Notes: generated by a model from the letters alone, not told the origin. 64,000 bases of DNA from Microvirga sp. Mcv34 (GCF_024519725.1 NZ_JALJRK010000028.1:1-64000); one strand, 5' to 3'; numbered from the stretch's first letter, positions 1 through 9,784 are shown. A program made the numbers and translations.

Positions 1-50
1 CCTACGCGATCAGACCCCGTGGCAAAACGCTTGACGAAAAACACAGTCGC

Positions 51-144
51 TGAGGAGCAGACGCAGTCTGCGTCTCGAAGGAGCGTCCAGTGCTCGCTGG
101 AACCTCCTTCGAGACGGTCGCTACGCGACCTCCTCAGGATGAGG
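51..144. repeat. Dispersed palindromic intergenic repeat, copy 1
   Basis: A GC-rich imperfect palindrome downstream of hslO. It contains the blocks CGTCTCGAAGGA, CCTCCTTCGAGACG and CCTCAGGATGAGG, which recur in the same order in the second copy at 4309-4419. The outer arm on the left (TGAGGAG) is degenerate here. The layout is that of a REP-like non-coding element rather than a gene. The first 50 bases of the window show nothing I can name. Confidence 0.75.
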
Positions 145-177
145 TGAGAGGGTGTTGGTGGGCCGATTTAAGCGTGG

Positions 178-1173
178 TTAGTCAGATGCTTCGGACTTTG
201 CGATCTCGGCTTCCACATCGGCCGGATCGAGATCGTAGAAGCGCGAGCAGAACTCGCAGGTGATGCCGATGCGACCGTTGTCGCCGCCCATGTCGCGACG
301 GTCTTCCGCCGAGAAGCGGCGCATCATGCCCATGATGCGCTCGTGCGAGCAGGTGCACTCCTCATGCACGTGCTGGCCCTCGAAGACGCGCACGCCGCGC
401 TCGTGGAACAGGCGGTAGAGCAGCGTCTCGCTGGAAACGGTCGGATCGACCAGCTCGTGATCCTCGACCGTGCCGACCAGGGACTTGGCTTCGAGCCAAG
501 CATCGTCCTCGGACGGCGTGGCGAGATCGTGGGAGGGATGTCCCTCCGGGATATCGCCGGGATCGAGATCCGCCTGCCGCAGGCGCTCCGGCGAGGAGGG
601 CAGGAACTGGATCATGAGGCCGCCCGCGCGATAGGTATGGCGGCCGTTCTCGAACTGCTCGGCCACCGCGAGGCGTACCTGCGTGGGGATCTGCTCGGAC
701 TGGCGGAAATACTGATGCGCCGCTTCTTCGAACCCCTGGCCTTCGAGGGCGACGACGCCCTGGTAGCGGCTGCGCTCGGAGCCCTGGTCGATGGTCATGG
801 CCAGATAGCCCGTGCCGAGGAGCTCACCCGTGCCGATCGAAGCAGATTCGAGGGCCTCGAGCTTGTCCTTGTCGAACCGGGCGGTGGCGCGCAGGCGGTC
901 CGGCGCGTTGAAATCGACCACCACCATGTCGATGATGCCGTCGGTCTTCGTCTGCAGCTGGAAGCGCCCCTCGAGCTTGAGGGATGCGCCGAGCATGACC
1001 GTCAGAGCCGCGGCCTCGCCGATGACGCGGGCCACCTGGTCGGGATAGCCGTGGCGGGCCAGGATCGTGTCGATGGAGGCTCCGAGACGCACCACGCGCC
1101 CGCGCACGTCGAGAGGCTCGACCGCGAACGGCAGGACGACGTCGTCGTTTCCTTCAAGCGAAGCTGAACTCAT
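178..1173 (-). CDS. hslO: Hsp33 redox-regulated holdase chaperone
   Basis: Cytosolic Hsp33 chaperone, 331 residues, slightly longer than the usual ~290. In this family oxidation releases zinc from a C-terminal cysteine centre and switches on holdase activity. The zinc motif is visible as Cys273-x-Cys275, then 30 residues, then Cys306-x-x-Cys309. The ATG at 1173 is chosen because it overlaps the argF stop as ATGA, which suggests translational coupling; a longer frame upstream would run further into argF. It is the last gene of argD-argF-hslO, a linkage I recall from other Rhizobiales. The N-terminal two thirds match the Hsp33 fold region. Confidence 0.95.
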   Translation of the reverse strand: MSSASLEGNDDVVLPFAVEPLDVRGRVVRLGASIDTILARHGYPDQVARVIGEAAALTVMLGASLKLEGRFQLQTKTDGIIDMVVVDFNAPDRLRATARFDKDKLEALESASIGTGELLGTGYLAMTIDQGSERSRYQGVVALEGQGFEEAAHQYFRQSEQIPTQVRLAVAEQFENGRHTYRAGGLMIQFLPSSPERLRQADLDPGDIPEGHPSHDLATPSEDDAWLEAKSLVGTVEDHELVDPTVSSETLLYRLFHERGVRVFEGQHVHEECTCSHERIMGMMRRFSAEDRRDMGGDNGRIGITCEFCSRFYDLDPADVEAEIAKSEASD

Positions 1174-2096
1174 GCGTTTGCCGCTCCCAGGCACCAGGCC
1201 AGGATGCCCTTCTGTGCGTGAAGCCGGTTCTCGGCCTCGTCGAAGACTACGGATTGCGGACCGTCCATGACCTCATCCGTCACCTCCTCGCCGCGATGGG
1301 CGGGAAGGCAATGCATGAAGATCGCGTCCTTGTCGGCCACGCCCATGAGCCTGCCGTTGACCTGATAGGGCTTGAGCAGGTTCTGGCGGCGGAACTCGTC
1401 GTCGTCGCCCATGGACACCCAGCAATCGGTGACGATCGCATGGGCGCCCTCGGCGGCCTCGAAGGCATCGGTGGTCACGCTGATCCTGGCCCCTTCCTGT
1501 TTCGCCCAGGACAAAAGCTCCGGGCGCGGGGCAAGTTCCGGCGGGGAAGCGATCTTCAGGGTGAAATCGAGGCGCGCCGCCGCATGGATCCAGGAGGCCA
1601 GCACGTTGTTGGCATCGCCCGTCCAGGCGATTGTCCGGCCTTGAATAGAGCCGCGATGCTCCTCGAAGGTCATGATGTCGGCCATGATCTGGCACGGATG
1701 CGTGGTCTTGGTCAGGCCGTTGATCACCGGGATCGAGGCATATTCGGCCAGTTCCGTCACCATGGCATGATCGAGGGTGCGGATCATGATGGCGTCCACG
1801 TAGCGCGAGAGGACGCGGGCCGTGTCGGCGATGCTCTCACCACGGCCGAGCTGCATTTCCTTGCCGGTGAGCATGAGGGTCTCGCCGCCGAGCTCGCGCA
1901 TGCCCACGTCGAAAGACACGCGGGTGCGGGTGGACGGCTTGTCGAACACCATCGCCAGGACCTTGCCCTCGAGCGGCCGGTCCTTGGGCTTCTCGCCGCG
2001 GCGGCGCTTGGCCTTGAGCTCCAGGCCGATATTCAGGAGGTGCCGGATCTCCGCGCCGGAAAAATCGCTGAGATCGAGGAAATGGCGGGTCTTCAT
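1170..2096 (-). CDS. argF: Ornithine carbamoyltransferase
   Basis: Transfers the carbamoyl group of carbamoyl phosphate to ornithine, giving citrulline, in cytosolic arginine synthesis. At 308 residues it has the standard length. The carbamoyl-phosphate loop STRTR is at residues 55-59, HPCQ at 133-136, and the ornithine-loop motif HCLPAHRG lies near residue 265. The ATG at 2096 overlaps the argD stop as ATGA, and its own stop overlaps the hslO start the same way, so the three genes are almost certainly one transcript. Nothing is missing or truncated. Confidence 0.97.
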   Translation of the reverse strand: MKTRHFLDLSDFSGAEIRHLLNIGLELKAKRRRGEKPKDRPLEGKVLAMVFDKPSTRTRVSFDVGMRELGGETLMLTGKEMQLGRGESIADTARVLSRYVDAIMIRTLDHAMVTELAEYASIPVINGLTKTTHPCQIMADIMTFEEHRGSIQGRTIAWTGDANNVLASWIHAAARLDFTLKIASPPELAPRPELLSWAKQEGARISVTTDAFEAAEGAHAIVTDCWVSMGDDDEFRRQNLLKPYQVNGRLMGVADKDAIFMHCLPAHRGEEVTDEVMDGPQSVVFDEAENRLHAQKGILAWCLGAANA

Positions 2097-3301
2097 TGAA
2101 CTGCTCCCGGCTGAGCGGTGGTCTTCTGCTCAGCCTCGATGGCCGCACAGGCGGCGTCCAGACGATTGATGGCTTCTCCGAGATCGGCTTCCGTGATGAT
2201 CAGCGGCGGCAGAAGTCGGACGACGTTGTCGCCGGCCCCGATCACGATGAGCTTCTGCTCGCGGGCGGCGTTGACGAAATCCGTGTTGGGGACGACGGTG
2301 CGCAGGCCCATCATGAGCCCCTGCCCCCTCACCTCGGCGATGACGCTCGGATGGCGGTCTTTCAGCTCGGCGAGGCGCTGCTTGAGCAGCAGGCCCTTGC
2401 GCTCGACGCCCTCCAGGAAGCCGGGCTCCAGGATCACGTCGAGCACGGCATTCCCGACCGCCATGGCAAGCGGGTTGCCGCCGAAGGTCGTGCCGTGGGT
2501 GCCGAGGGTCAGCCCCTTGCCGGCCTCCGCCGTGGCGAGGCAGGCGCCCAGCGGGAAGCCGCCGCCGATGCCCTTGGCGACCGTCATGATGTCGGGGGTC
2601 ACCCCGCTCCATTCATAGGCGAAGAGCTTGCCGGTGCGGCCGACGCCGGTCTGGATCTCGTCGAAGATCAGGAGCAGACCATTCTGGTCGCACAGGGCGC
2701 GCAGCTCGCGCAGGAAGGCGGGCGAGACGCTGCGGACGCCGCCCTCACCCTGGATCGGCTCGATCATCAGGGCCGCCGTCTGAGGGCCGATGACGGCCTT
2801 CAGGGCCTCCAGGTCCTCCACGGGAACCTGGTCGAAGCCCTGCACCTTGGGCCCGAAGCCTTCCAGATACTTGGCCTGGCCGCCGGCCGCGATGGTGCCC
2901 AGGGTCCGCCCGTGGAAGGCGCCCTCGAAGGTCACGATGTGGAAGCGCTCGGGGTTGCCGTTCACATGGTGATAGCGGCGCGCCATCTTGATCGCCGCCT
3001 CGTTCGCCTCGGCGCCCGAATTGGTGAAGAAGACGAAATCCGCGAAGGTGTTGTCGACCAGCCGCTGGGCGAGACGCTCGCCCTCGGGGATCTGGAACAG
3101 GTTGGAGCTGTGCCAGATCTTGGAGGCCTGCTCGGTCAGGGCCTTCACCAGATGCGGGTGGGCGTGGCCGAGGGCGTTCACCGCGATGCCGGCGCCGAAA
3201 TCCAGGTATCGCTCGCCATCTCGGCCGTAGAGCCAGGGGCCCTCTCCCTTCTCGAAGGAAAGCTCGGCGCGGGCAAAAGTCGGCAGCAATGGCGATGTCA
3301 C
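2093..3301 (-). CDS. argD: Acetylornithine aminotransferase
   Basis: PLP-dependent class-III aminotransferase that makes N-acetylornithine from the semialdehyde in arginine synthesis; it may also serve lysine synthesis as in enteric bacteria. Length 402 residues. The PLP lysine lies in [14 protein letters not shown], the nucleotide loop in [10 protein letters not shown], and the conserved aspartate in LIFDEIQTG. The GTG at 3301 is preferred because a GGAG sits seven bases before it; an upstream TTG at 3328 lacks a ribosome site. It is the first gene of the argD-argF-hslO operon, and its leader carries a strong promoter plus a terminator-like hairpin (3346-3413). Confidence 0.95.
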   Translation of the reverse strand: MTSPLLPTFARAELSFEKGEGPWLYGRDGERYLDFGAGIAVNALGHAHPHLVKALTEQASKIWHSSNLFQIPEGERLAQRLVDNTFADFVFFTNSGAEANEAAIKMARRYHHVNGNPERFHIVTFEGAFHGRTLGTIAAGGQAKYLEGFGPKVQGFDQVPVEDLEALKAVIGPQTAALMIEPIQGEGGVRSVSPAFLRELRALCDQNGLLLIFDEIQTGVGRTGKLFAYEWSGVTPDIMTVAKGIGGGFPLGACLATAEAGKGLTLGTHGTTFGGNPLAMAVGNAVLDVILEPGFLEGVERKGLLLKQRLAELKDRHPSVIAEVRGQGLMMGLRTVVPNTDFVNAAREQKLIVIGAGDNVVRLLPPLIITEADLGEAINRLDAACAAIEAEQKTTAQPGAVQ

Positions 3302-3345
3302 GGGTTGTCTCCGCCTAGAGAGGCCCAAGGTCGCACCCGGGGCCG

Positions 3346-3376
3346 AAAAAGAAAGCGCCGCCCCATCGAGGGCGGC
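3346..3376 (-). terminator. Terminator-like hairpin in the argD leader
   Basis: Read on the minus strand, a perfect 7-bp stem (GCCGCCC with GGGCGGC, 6-base loop, 3357-3376) is followed by GCTTTCTTTTT. This is a textbook intrinsic terminator, but it lies between the argD promoter (3386-3413) and the argD start (3301), so it would end transcription within about 35 bases of initiation. It may be an attenuator or the end of a very short RNA. No upstream minus-strand gene needs it, because gcrA is divergent. Confidence 0.6.
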
Positions 3377-3385
3377 ACGGCGGGG

Positions 3386-3413
3386 ATTCTAACGAGGTGC
3401 GAGACCCTGTCAA
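3386..3413 (-). promoter_or_regulatory. Sigma-70-type promoter of the argD operon
   Basis: On the minus strand a perfect -35 hexamer TTGACA (3408-3413) is followed after 16 bases by TAGAAT (3386-3391), a good -10. Transcription would start near 3379, only about three bases before the hairpin at 3357-3376. Confidence 0.65.
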
Positions 3414-3672
3414 TTCAAGAGAAATGAAGTCACTCATCACAAGGAATTTTTGCCTGGGGCGAGTTCCTTGGGGAAAACGACATGGCCTGTTCGGGGACTC
3501 TTGCGCCGGAGTCCACCCATCCTGTAACTTCAGGGCAGTCGAGTACAGCATTCGTGCGGCGGCATTCACCCTCAGGAGCGATCCTCGCAACGCGGTCGGA
3601 CATCAAACCCTGTCCGCGAGGCATCTGGGATTCTGAGCTTGAAAGCCCGACACGATGGAGGCGAGTTTAAAA

Positions 3673-4209
3673 ATGATGGATGCGGGTGGAACTTGGACGG
3701 ACGAGCGGGTCGAGCTTCTCAAGAAGCTCTGGACCGATGGTTTGAGCGCGAGCCAGATCGCCGCCGAGCTTGGCAACGTCACCCGCAACGCGGTGATCGG
3801 CAAGGTTCACCGCCTCGGCCTGTCGGGCCGAGCCAAGGATGCGAAACCGGCCGCTTCCGTGGCCGCGCGCCCGCGCAAGGCGACCCGCGCCCCGAGCGCC
3901 CCGGCCCCGATCACGCCCCAGCCCCACGCCAACAACGTGGTGCTGGCTCCAATCCCGATGCAGCCTGTGGCCGAGGCGCCCGTGGCCTATGTCGAGGACG
4001 ACGTCGCCATTCCCATGTCCGAGCGCGTGACCATCATGGACCTGCGCGAGTCCATGTGCCGCTGGCCGATGGGCGACCCGACGAAGCCGGAATTCCGCTT
4101 CTGCGGCGCCCGCTCGATCACGGGGCTGCCCTACTGCACCCACCACGCCCGCATCGCCTACCAGCCGGTGGCCGACCGCAAGCGTGAGCGGAAGCTGGCC
4201 CGCGCTTAG
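3673..4209 (+). CDS. gcrA: GcrA family cell-cycle regulator
   Basis: GcrA is an alphaproteobacterial transcription factor that binds sigma-70 and methylated GANTC sites and controls cell-cycle genes in Caulobacter. The 178-residue product opens with the helix-turn-helix region (TWTDERVELLKKLW, then NVTRNAVIGKVHRLGL), has a Pro/Ala-rich linker, and ends in the conserved Cys/His module (CRWPMGDP, RFCGA, PYCTHH). Two ATGs are tandem at 3673 and 3676. The first is chosen because GGAGGCGAG sits seven bases upstream; an ATG at 3655 would overlap that site. It is divergent from argD and followed by a strong terminator. Confidence 0.95.
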   Translation: MMDAGGTWTDERVELLKKLWTDGLSASQIAAELGNVTRNAVIGKVHRLGLSGRAKDAKPAASVAARPRKATRAPSAPAPITPQPHANNVVLAPIPMQPVAEAPVAYVEDDVAIPMSERVTIMDLRESMCRWPMGDPTKPEFRFCGARSITGLPYCTHHARIAYQPVADRKRERKLARA

Positions 4210-4230
4210 AATCGAAATTCCCCAAGCAAA

Positions 4231-4270
4231 AGGCCGCGCTGATGGATCTCAGCGCGGCCTTTTTGTTTTA
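4231..4270 (+). terminator. Intrinsic terminator after gcrA
   Basis: A perfect 12-bp stem (AGGCCGCGCTGA with TCAGCGCGGCCT, 6-base loop) is followed by TTTTGTTTTA. It starts 21 bases after the gcrA stop. Confidence 0.92.
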
Positions 4271-4308
4271 ATTTCTCGGGTCTGGCTCGTCTGTCTGCTT
4301 TTCCGAGC

Positions 4309-4419
4309 CCTCATCCTGAGGGGATTGCGCCAGCAATCCGTCTCGAAGGACGAGGGCGGTTCCAGTGTCCTCGGGATCCTCCTTCGAGACGCCGCTTTCA
4401 GCGGCTCCTCAGGATGAGG
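4309..4419. repeat. Dispersed palindromic intergenic repeat, copy 2
   Basis: The second and better preserved copy of the element at 51-144. Outer arms CCTCATCCTGAGG and CCTCAGGATGAGG flank inner arms CGTCTCGAAGGA and TCCTTCGAGACG, so the whole unit could fold into a long cruciform. It lies between the gcrA terminator and the phoB stop, a typical place for such elements. Confidence 0.85.
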
Positions 4420-4451
4420 ACAAAGATTGATGAGGCCGACTGCTGAATGCT

Positions 4452-5168
4452 TCAGGCGTCCAGCGCCTGCTCCTCGCGGGCGAAGGTTTCGTCGAAGGAA
4501 TAGCCGGCGCCGCGCACGGTCCGGATGGGGTCGGGCCGGCGGGGCAGGTTGATGGCCTTGCGCAGGCGGCCCACATGCACGTCCACGGTGCGCTCGTCGA
4601 TATAGACGTCGTGGCCCCAGACGGCGTTGAGCAGATGCTCGCGGGAAAAGACGCGGCCGGGGCTCTGCATCAGGAATTCGAGGAGACGGAACTCGGTCGG
4701 CCCCAGATGGAGCTCCTGTCCGGCGCGGCGCACGCGGTGGGTCTCACGGTCGAGCTCGATGTCCCCGGCCCTGAGAAGCGTCGCGATATGGGCGGGCTTC
4801 GCCCGGCGCAGAAGCGCGCGGACCCGCGCCAGCAGCTCCGGCACCGAGAAAGGCTTGACGATGTAGTCGTCGGCGCCGGTCGAGAGGCCGCGGATCCGGT
4901 CGCCCTCCTCACCCCGGGCCGTGAGCATGATCACCGGCAGGCGCTCGGTTTCCGTGCGGGCCCGGATGCGGCGGCAGAGCTCGATCCCGGACAGGCCCGG
5001 CAGCATCCAATCGAGCAGCACGATGTCGGGAACCTGCTCGCGCAGGCGGATCTCCGCCTCGTCGCCCCGTGAGACGCCGTCCACCTCGTAGCCTTCGGCC
5101 TCGAGGTTGTAGCGCAGGAGCAGCATCAGCGGTTCTTCGTCCTCGACGATCAGAACGCGAGGTCCCAT
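4452..5168 (-). CDS. phoB: Phosphate response regulator PhoB
   Basis: OmpR/PhoB-class response regulator, 238 residues. The receiver domain covers about residues 5-118 with acidic pocket E9-D10 and phospho-acceptor Asp53 (LLDWMLPG). The winged-helix DNA-binding domain covers about 130-230 (GPTEFRLLEFL, RTVDVHVGRLRKAI). It is phosphorylated by PhoR under phosphate starvation and binds Pho boxes such as the one at 9892-9919. It is the last gene of the pst-pho cluster, three bases after phoU. Confidence 0.97.
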   Translation of the reverse strand: MGPRVLIVEDEEPLMLLLRYNLEAEGYEVDGVSRGDEAEIRLREQVPDIVLLDWMLPGLSGIELCRRIRARTETERLPVIMLTARGEEGDRIRGLSTGADDYIVKPFSVPELLARVRALLRRAKPAHIATLLRAGDIELDRETHRVRRAGQELHLGPTEFRLLEFLMQSPGRVFSREHLLNAVWGHDVYIDERTVDVHVGRLRKAINLPRRPDPIRTVRGAGYSFDETFAREEQALDA

Positions 5169-5171
5169 GGT

Positions 5172-5885
5172 TCAGGCTCCGGGTGCGACCGTCGCGTCGA
5201 TGGAGCGGTCGTTCTTAGGCCGGTCGATGGCCAATGTTTCGCCCGTGACGAGGTAGTGAACGGTCTCGGCAATGTTGGTGGTATGGTCGCCGATGCGCTC
5301 GATGTTCTTGGCGCAGAAGAGAAGATGCGTGCAGAACGAGATGTTGCGCGGATCCTCCATCATGTAGGTCAGGAGCTCGCGGAACAGGGAGGTGTAGAGC
5401 GCGTCGATGGCGCCGTCCCGCTTCCACACGTCGAGGGCCTTCGCGGTGTCCTTCTGCGCATAGGCGTCGAGCACGTCCTTGAGCTGCCCGAGCACCAGGT
5501 CGCCCATGTGCTGGAGCCCGACGACGATCTTCTGCGGCTGGAAGTCGTCGCCGATGGCAAGGGCCCGCTTGCCGATATTCTTCGCCATGTCGCCGATGCG
5601 CTCGACGTCGCCGGAGATGCGGATCGCCGAGATGGTCTCGCGCAGGTCGACCGCGAGCGGCTGGCGCCGCGCGATGGTGAGGATCGCATTCTCCTCCACC
5701 TCCCGCTGCAGCACGTCGAGGCGCTTGTCGGACGCCACGACCACCTGAGCGAGCGCCCTGTCGTGGCGCACGAGGGCCACGATGGAATCGACCAGCATCT
5801 TCTCGGCGATGCCGCCCATCTCGGAGATGCGCTGCCGGAGACCCTGCAGGTCGTTGTCGTAGGAGCTGACGATATGCTCCGCCAT
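5172..5885 (-). CDS. phoU: Phosphate transport regulator PhoU
   Basis: Cytosolic helical protein of two PhoU repeats, 237 residues, that links the Pst transporter to PhoR and damps signalling when phosphate is plentiful. The repeats are seen as two long helical blocks, the first with RISGDVERIGDMAKNIGKRA and the second with CAKNIERIGDHTTNIAE, both carrying the E-R-I-G-D metal-cluster motif. It sits between pstB and phoB with short gaps, the usual order. Confidence 0.97.
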   Translation of the reverse strand: MAEHIVSSYDNDLQGLRQRISEMGGIAEKMLVDSIVALVRHDRALAQVVVASDKRLDVLQREVEENAILTIARRQPLAVDLRETISAIRISGDVERIGDMAKNIGKRALAIGDDFQPQKIVVGLQHMGDLVLGQLKDVLDAYAQKDTAKALDVWKRDGAIDALYTSLFRELLTYMMEDPRNISFCTHLLFCAKNIERIGDHTTNIAETVHYLVTGETLAIDRPKNDRSIDATVAPGA

Positions 5886-5913
5886 GGGATAGGCCTCCCT
5901 TGAAGCGCTTCGG

Positions 5914-6732
5914 TCAGCCGAAGCGGCCCGTGATGTAATCCTGAGTCTGTTTCTTGGTCGGGTTCATGAACATCTTGGTGGTCGGCCCGAACTCAATGAG
6001 CTCGCCGAGATACATGAACGCCGTGAACTGCGAGATGCGCGCCGCCTGCTGCATGTTGTGCGTCACGATCACGATGGTGAATTCCGAGCGGAGCTGCTCG
6101 ATCAGCTCCTCGATCTTGCCCGTCGAGATCGGATCGAGCGCCGAGGTCGGCTCGTCGAGCAGGATCACCTCCGGCCGCTGCGCGATGGTGCGCGCGATGC
6201 ACAGGCGCTGCTGCTGGCCGCCCGACAGGCCCATGCCCGACTGGCGCAGCTTGTCCTTCGCCTCGTCCCAGAGAGCCGCCTTGCGCAGCGCTTCCTCGAC
6301 GCGCCCGTCCAGCTCGGATTTCGGCAGCCTCTCATAGAGTTTGATGCCGAAGGCGATGTTGTCGTAGATCGACATGGGGAACGGCGTCGGCTTCTGGAAC
6401 ACCATGCCGACGCGGGCGCGCAGCTCGTTCACGTCGACGTTGGGCGAAAGCACGTTCTGCCCGTCGAGCAGGATCTGTCCGTCGGCGCGCTGCTCGGGAT
6501 AGAGGCTGTAGATGCGGTTGAAGGTGCGCAGCAGGGTCGACTTCCCGCAGCCGGACGGGCCGATGAGGGCCGTCACCTGGCGGTCGTAGAAATCGATCGA
6601 GACGTCCTTCAGGCTGCGGAAATCGCCGTAGTAGAAGTTCAGGTTCTTGACAGCGATGCGCACCGGCGCTCGGGTATCCGCAGCCGCCGCGTTTCCGATG
6701 GCGCTGCTCGTGTTGAGGGCAATCGTGCTCAT
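5914..6732 (-). CDS. pstB: Phosphate ABC transporter ATPase PstB
   Basis: ATPase of the high-affinity phosphate importer, 272 residues. Walker A is GPSGCGKST, the signature is [13 protein letters not shown], Walker B is [12 protein letters not shown], and the switch histidine lies in VTHNMQQA. The N-terminal ~25 residues before the ABC domain are poorly conserved and Ala-rich. The start overlaps the pstA stop (ATGA), so the two are translationally coupled. Confidence 0.97.
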   Translation of the reverse strand: MSTIALNTSSAIGNAAAADTRAPVRIAVKNLNFYYGDFRSLKDVSIDFYDRQVTALIGPSGCGKSTLLRTFNRIYSLYPEQRADGQILLDGQNVLSPNVDVNELRARVGMVFQKPTPFPMSIYDNIAFGIKLYERLPKSELDGRVEEALRKAALWDEAKDKLRQSGMGLSGGQQQRLCIARTIAQRPEVILLDEPTSALDPISTGKIEELIEQLRSEFTIVIVTHNMQQAARISQFTAFMYLGELIEFGPTTKMFMNPTKKQTQDYITGRFG

Positions 6733-7625
6733 CGGACTCTATCCTTCCTCAGGATCAGGCGTGCCACGACGGACAGCGCCAGGATCGACATGGTGATAAT
6801 GAGGGCGCCGGCCCAGGCGAGCTCGCGCCAGTTCTCGTAAGGCGCCAGCGCGAACTGGTAGATCGTGACGGGCAGGTTCGAGACGCCGCCCATCAGGGTC
6901 GGGCTGAACCAGAAGGTGTTGTTGAGGGCGGTGAAGAGGAGCGGTGCGGTCTCGCCCGCGATACGCGCGGTGGCGAGGATCACGCCCGTCACCATGCCGG
7001 CGCGGGCCGCCTTCCAGCTGATCTTCACGATCACCTTGGACATGGGTGCGCCGAGCGCCGCGCCGGCTTCGCGCAGGGATCCCGGCACGAGGCGCAGCAT
7101 GTCTTCCGTCGAACGGACGATCACTGGGATGGCGATGATCGCCAGGGCGACGCCGCCGGCCCAGCCCGAATAACCGCCCATCGGCTGCACCATGAGAATG
7201 TAGACGAAGAGACCGATCAGGATGCTCGGCGCGGCGAGCAGGATGTCGTTCACGAAGCGGATGACCGTGGCGAGAACCGAGCCCTTGCCGTATTCGGCCA
7301 GGTAGGTTCCGGCGAGCACGCCGATGGGCGTCGCCACCACGATGCCGAGTGTGGTGAGCACGAGGCTGCCCACGATGGCGTTGGCGATGCCGCCACCCTG
7401 CGTTCCGGGCCCCGGAGTCGTCTCCGTGAACACGGCGGGCGAAAGGCCGCCGATGCCCTCATAGAGAAGCATCAGCAGGATCCAGCCGAGAACGAAGGCG
7501 CCCAGCAGGGTGAACAGGGTGCAGGCGATCTTGAGCACGCGGTCGGCCAGATAGCGGCTGCGGCGCACACGGCCCCAGGGCGCGGGAGCAGCAGTCGGGG
7601 CGTGGTTGTCGATGACGGTATCCAT
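6729..7625 (-). CDS. pstA: Phosphate ABC transporter permease PstA
   Basis: Inner-membrane permease of the phosphate importer, 298 residues, with about six membrane segments beginning near residue 35 ([18 protein letters not shown]). The ATPase-docking EAA-type loop is seen as [18 protein letters not shown]. It pairs with PstC, whose gene ends nine bases upstream. The ATGA overlap with pstB supports one transcript. Confidence 0.96.
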   Translation of the reverse strand: MDTVIDNHAPTAAPAPWGRVRRSRYLADRVLKIACTLFTLLGAFVLGWILLMLLYEGIGGLSPAVFTETTPGPGTQGGGIANAIVGSLVLTTLGIVVATPIGVLAGTYLAEYGKGSVLATVIRFVNDILLAAPSILIGLFVYILMVQPMGGYSGWAGGVALAIIAIPVIVRSTEDMLRLVPGSLREAGAALGAPMSKVIVKISWKAARAGMVTGVILATARIAGETAPLLFTALNNTFWFSPTLMGGVSNLPVTIYQFALAPYENWRELAWAGALIITMSILALSVVARLILRKDRVR

Positions 7626-7633
7626 CCTTCACC

Positions 7634-8608
7634 TCAGGGGGTCTTCACGCGGGCGATCAGAAGGCGCGCGAGAGCAAGAACGATGAAAGTGACCACGAAC
7701 AGGATGCAGCCGAGGGCCAGCAGGGCGCTCATATGCAAGCCGGACGCCTCGTTGAACTCGTTCGCGATGCGGGAGGCGATGGTCGAGCTCGGATCGAAGA
7801 GCGACAGGGACAGGCGGTTCGCGTTTCCGATCACGAAGGTGACCGCCATCGTCTCGCCGAGGGCGCGTCCGAGGCCGAGCATGACGGCGCCGATGATGCT
7901 GACGCCCGCCTGGGGGAGCAGGACGTGGCGCACCACTTCCCACGTGGTGCAGCCGATGCCGTAGGCGCTCTCGCGCAGGATGCTGGGGATCTGGTCCAGC
8001 ATGTCGCGCGTGATCGACGCGATGAAAGGAATGATCATGATCGCCAGGATGATTCCCGCCGTCAGCATGCCGACACCGGACGGCACGCGCGCATAGAGGA
8101 TCGTTCCGAGGATCGGCATGCCCTCCACGATGTTTGTGAGCGGGACCTGCACGTAGTTGGCGAAGAGCGGGGCGAAGACGAAGAGGCCCCACATGCCGTA
8201 GATGATGCTGGGCACCGCGGCCAGCAGCTCGATGACGGTCGAGACCGGGCGCCGGAGCCAGGACGGACAGAGCTGCGTGAGGAAGATCGCGATCCCGATC
8301 GAGATCGGCACGCCGATCACGAGGGCGATCAGGGCCGAGGTCAACGTGCCGGCGATGGCGACCCAGGCGCCGAACTGCTCGCCGCCCACGTTCCAGATGC
8401 TGGACGTGACGAAGCCGAAGCCGAACTCCTGGAAGGCGGGCCATCCGCCGTAAATCATCGTGCCGATGATTCCGGCCAGGACGGCGAGAACGATCAGGGC
8501 AGAGCCGTAGCTGGCCCAGCGGAAGCCCTGATCGAACACGGGTGACGTGCGGCGGCGGACGGGCTGCATGTTGTTCGACACGATGATCTCATCAGACAAA
8601 ACAGCCAT
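7634..8608 (-). CDS. pstC: Phosphate ABC transporter permease PstC
   Basis: Second permease of the phosphate importer, 324 residues, with about six membrane segments starting near residue 35 (YGSALIVLAVLAGIIGTMIY). The docking loop is visible as RESAYGIGCTTWEVVRHV. The neighbours pstS upstream and pstA downstream give the normal pstSCAB order. Confidence 0.96.
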   Translation of the reverse strand: MAVLSDEIIVSNNMQPVRRRTSPVFDQGFRWASYGSALIVLAVLAGIIGTMIYGGWPAFQEFGFGFVTSSIWNVGGEQFGAWVAIAGTLTSALIALVIGVPISIGIAIFLTQLCPSWLRRPVSTVIELLAAVPSIIYGMWGLFVFAPLFANYVQVPLTNIVEGMPILGTILYARVPSGVGMLTAGIILAIMIIPFIASITRDMLDQIPSILRESAYGIGCTTWEVVRHVLLPQAGVSIIGAVMLGLGRALGETMAVTFVIGNANRLSLSLFDPSSTIASRIANEFNEASGLHMSALLALGCILFVVTFIVLALARLLIARVKTP

Positions 8609-8641
8609 CCGCCTTACTCCATCAACAGGTCGGGGACCAGC

Positions 8642-9685
8642 TTACATCTTGTAGACGGGCTGGCCGGCGCTGGTCTTGATGTCCTTCGACCAGGTCGAGC
8701 GGATCTGCTCCACGACGTTGTCCGGCAGCGGGACATAGTCGAGGTCGGAGGCCAGCTTGTCGCCGTTCTTGAAGGACCATTCGAAGAACTTCAGCACCTC
8801 GGCGGTCTGCTCCGGCTTCTCCGCGGTCTTGTAGACCAGGATGAAGGTGGGGTTCGTGATCGGCCAGGCGTCGTCGCCGGCCTGATTGGTCAGCGAGATG
8901 CCGAAGCCGGGAGCCGACGACCAGTCGGCGCTGGCGGCGGCGGCCTGGAATGACTTGATCTCAGGCTGCGGGTACTTGCCGGCCTTGTTCTGGAGCAGGA
9001 TGTAGGGAATGTTGTTCTGCTTGGCGTAGGCGTACTCGACATAGCCGATCGAGTTCGGAACCTGCTTCACCGTCGCGGCGACGCCCTCGTTGCCCTTGCC
9101 GCCCTGGCCGATCGGCCAGTTGACTGTGGTGCCGGCGCCGAGCTCGCCCTTCCAGGCATCGGAGACCTGCGACAGGTAGGTGGTGAACACGCTGGTCGTG
9201 CCCGAGGCATCGGAGCGGTAGACCGGGGTGATGTTGGCGTTCGGCAGGTTCACGCCGGCGTTCAGCTGGGCGATCTTGGGATCGTTCCACTTGGCGATCT
9301 TGCCCTGGAAGATGTCGGCGAGAACCTGGCCCGTCAGCTTGATCTGGCCGGGCTGGACGCCCTGGATGTTCACGACGGGGACGACGGCGCCCATCACGGT
9401 CGGGAACTGCAGAAGGCCGTTCTTCTCGAGGTCCGCACCCTTCATCGGGGCATCGGTGGCGCCGAAATCGACGGTCTTGGCCTGAATTTGCTTGATGCCG
9501 CCGCCGGAACCGATCGACTGGTAATTCATGCCGTTGCCCGTCTCCTTCTTGTAGGCCTCGGCCCACTTGGAATAGACCGGGAACGGGAAGGTCGCGCCTG
9601 CGCCGGTGATGTCAGCAGCAGAGGCCGTGGTCGTAAGGCTAGCGACGGCGAGGCCGGCCGCGAGGGCGTAGGACATAATCTTCAC
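8642..9685 (-). CDS. pstS: Phosphate-binding periplasmic protein PstS
   Basis: Periplasmic phosphate-binding protein, 347 residues. A short signal peptide (SYALAAGLAVASLTTTASAA) precedes the mature start at ADITGAGATFPFPVYSKW; phosphate-site residues lie in YQSIGSGGG and YRSDASGTT. The GTG at 9685 is chosen because AGGAG lies seven bases before it; an ATG at 9703 would overlap that ribosome site. It is the first gene after the Pho box, and about 170-180 bases of leader containing two palindromic repeats separate the two. Confidence 0.95.
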   Translation of the reverse strand: MKIMSYALAAGLAVASLTTTASAADITGAGATFPFPVYSKWAEAYKKETGNGMNYQSIGSGGGIKQIQAKTVDFGATDAPMKGADLEKNGLLQFPTVMGAVVPVVNIQGVQPGQIKLTGQVLADIFQGKIAKWNDPKIAQLNAGVNLPNANITPVYRSDASGTTSVFTTYLSQVSDAWKGELGAGTTVNWPIGQGGKGNEGVAATVKQVPNSIGYVEYAYAKQNNIPYILLQNKAGKYPQPEIKSFQAAAASADWSSAPGFGISLTNQAGDDAWPITNPTFILVYKTAEKPEQTAEVLKFFEWSFKNGDKLASDLDYVPLPDNVVEQIRSTWSKDIKTSAGQPVYKM

Positions 9686-9724
9686 GATAAGTCTCCTGTT
9701 CATGCAAGCGCGACAGGCCGCCCA

Positions 9725-9774
9725 GAGCATCGGACCCAAAAGTGGATTGCACTTTTGGGATCCATCCGATGCTC
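9725..9774. repeat. Palindromic repeat in the pstS leader, unit 1
   Basis: Inverted repeat with outer arms GAGCATCGGA and TCCGATGCTC and inner arms CCAAAAGTG and CACTTTTGG. The same GAGCATCGGACCC arm recurs at 39115-39146 after the polyamine-binding protein gene, which marks it as a dispersed repeat family. Confidence 0.8.
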
Positions 9775-9784
9775 CAGCTTTACT

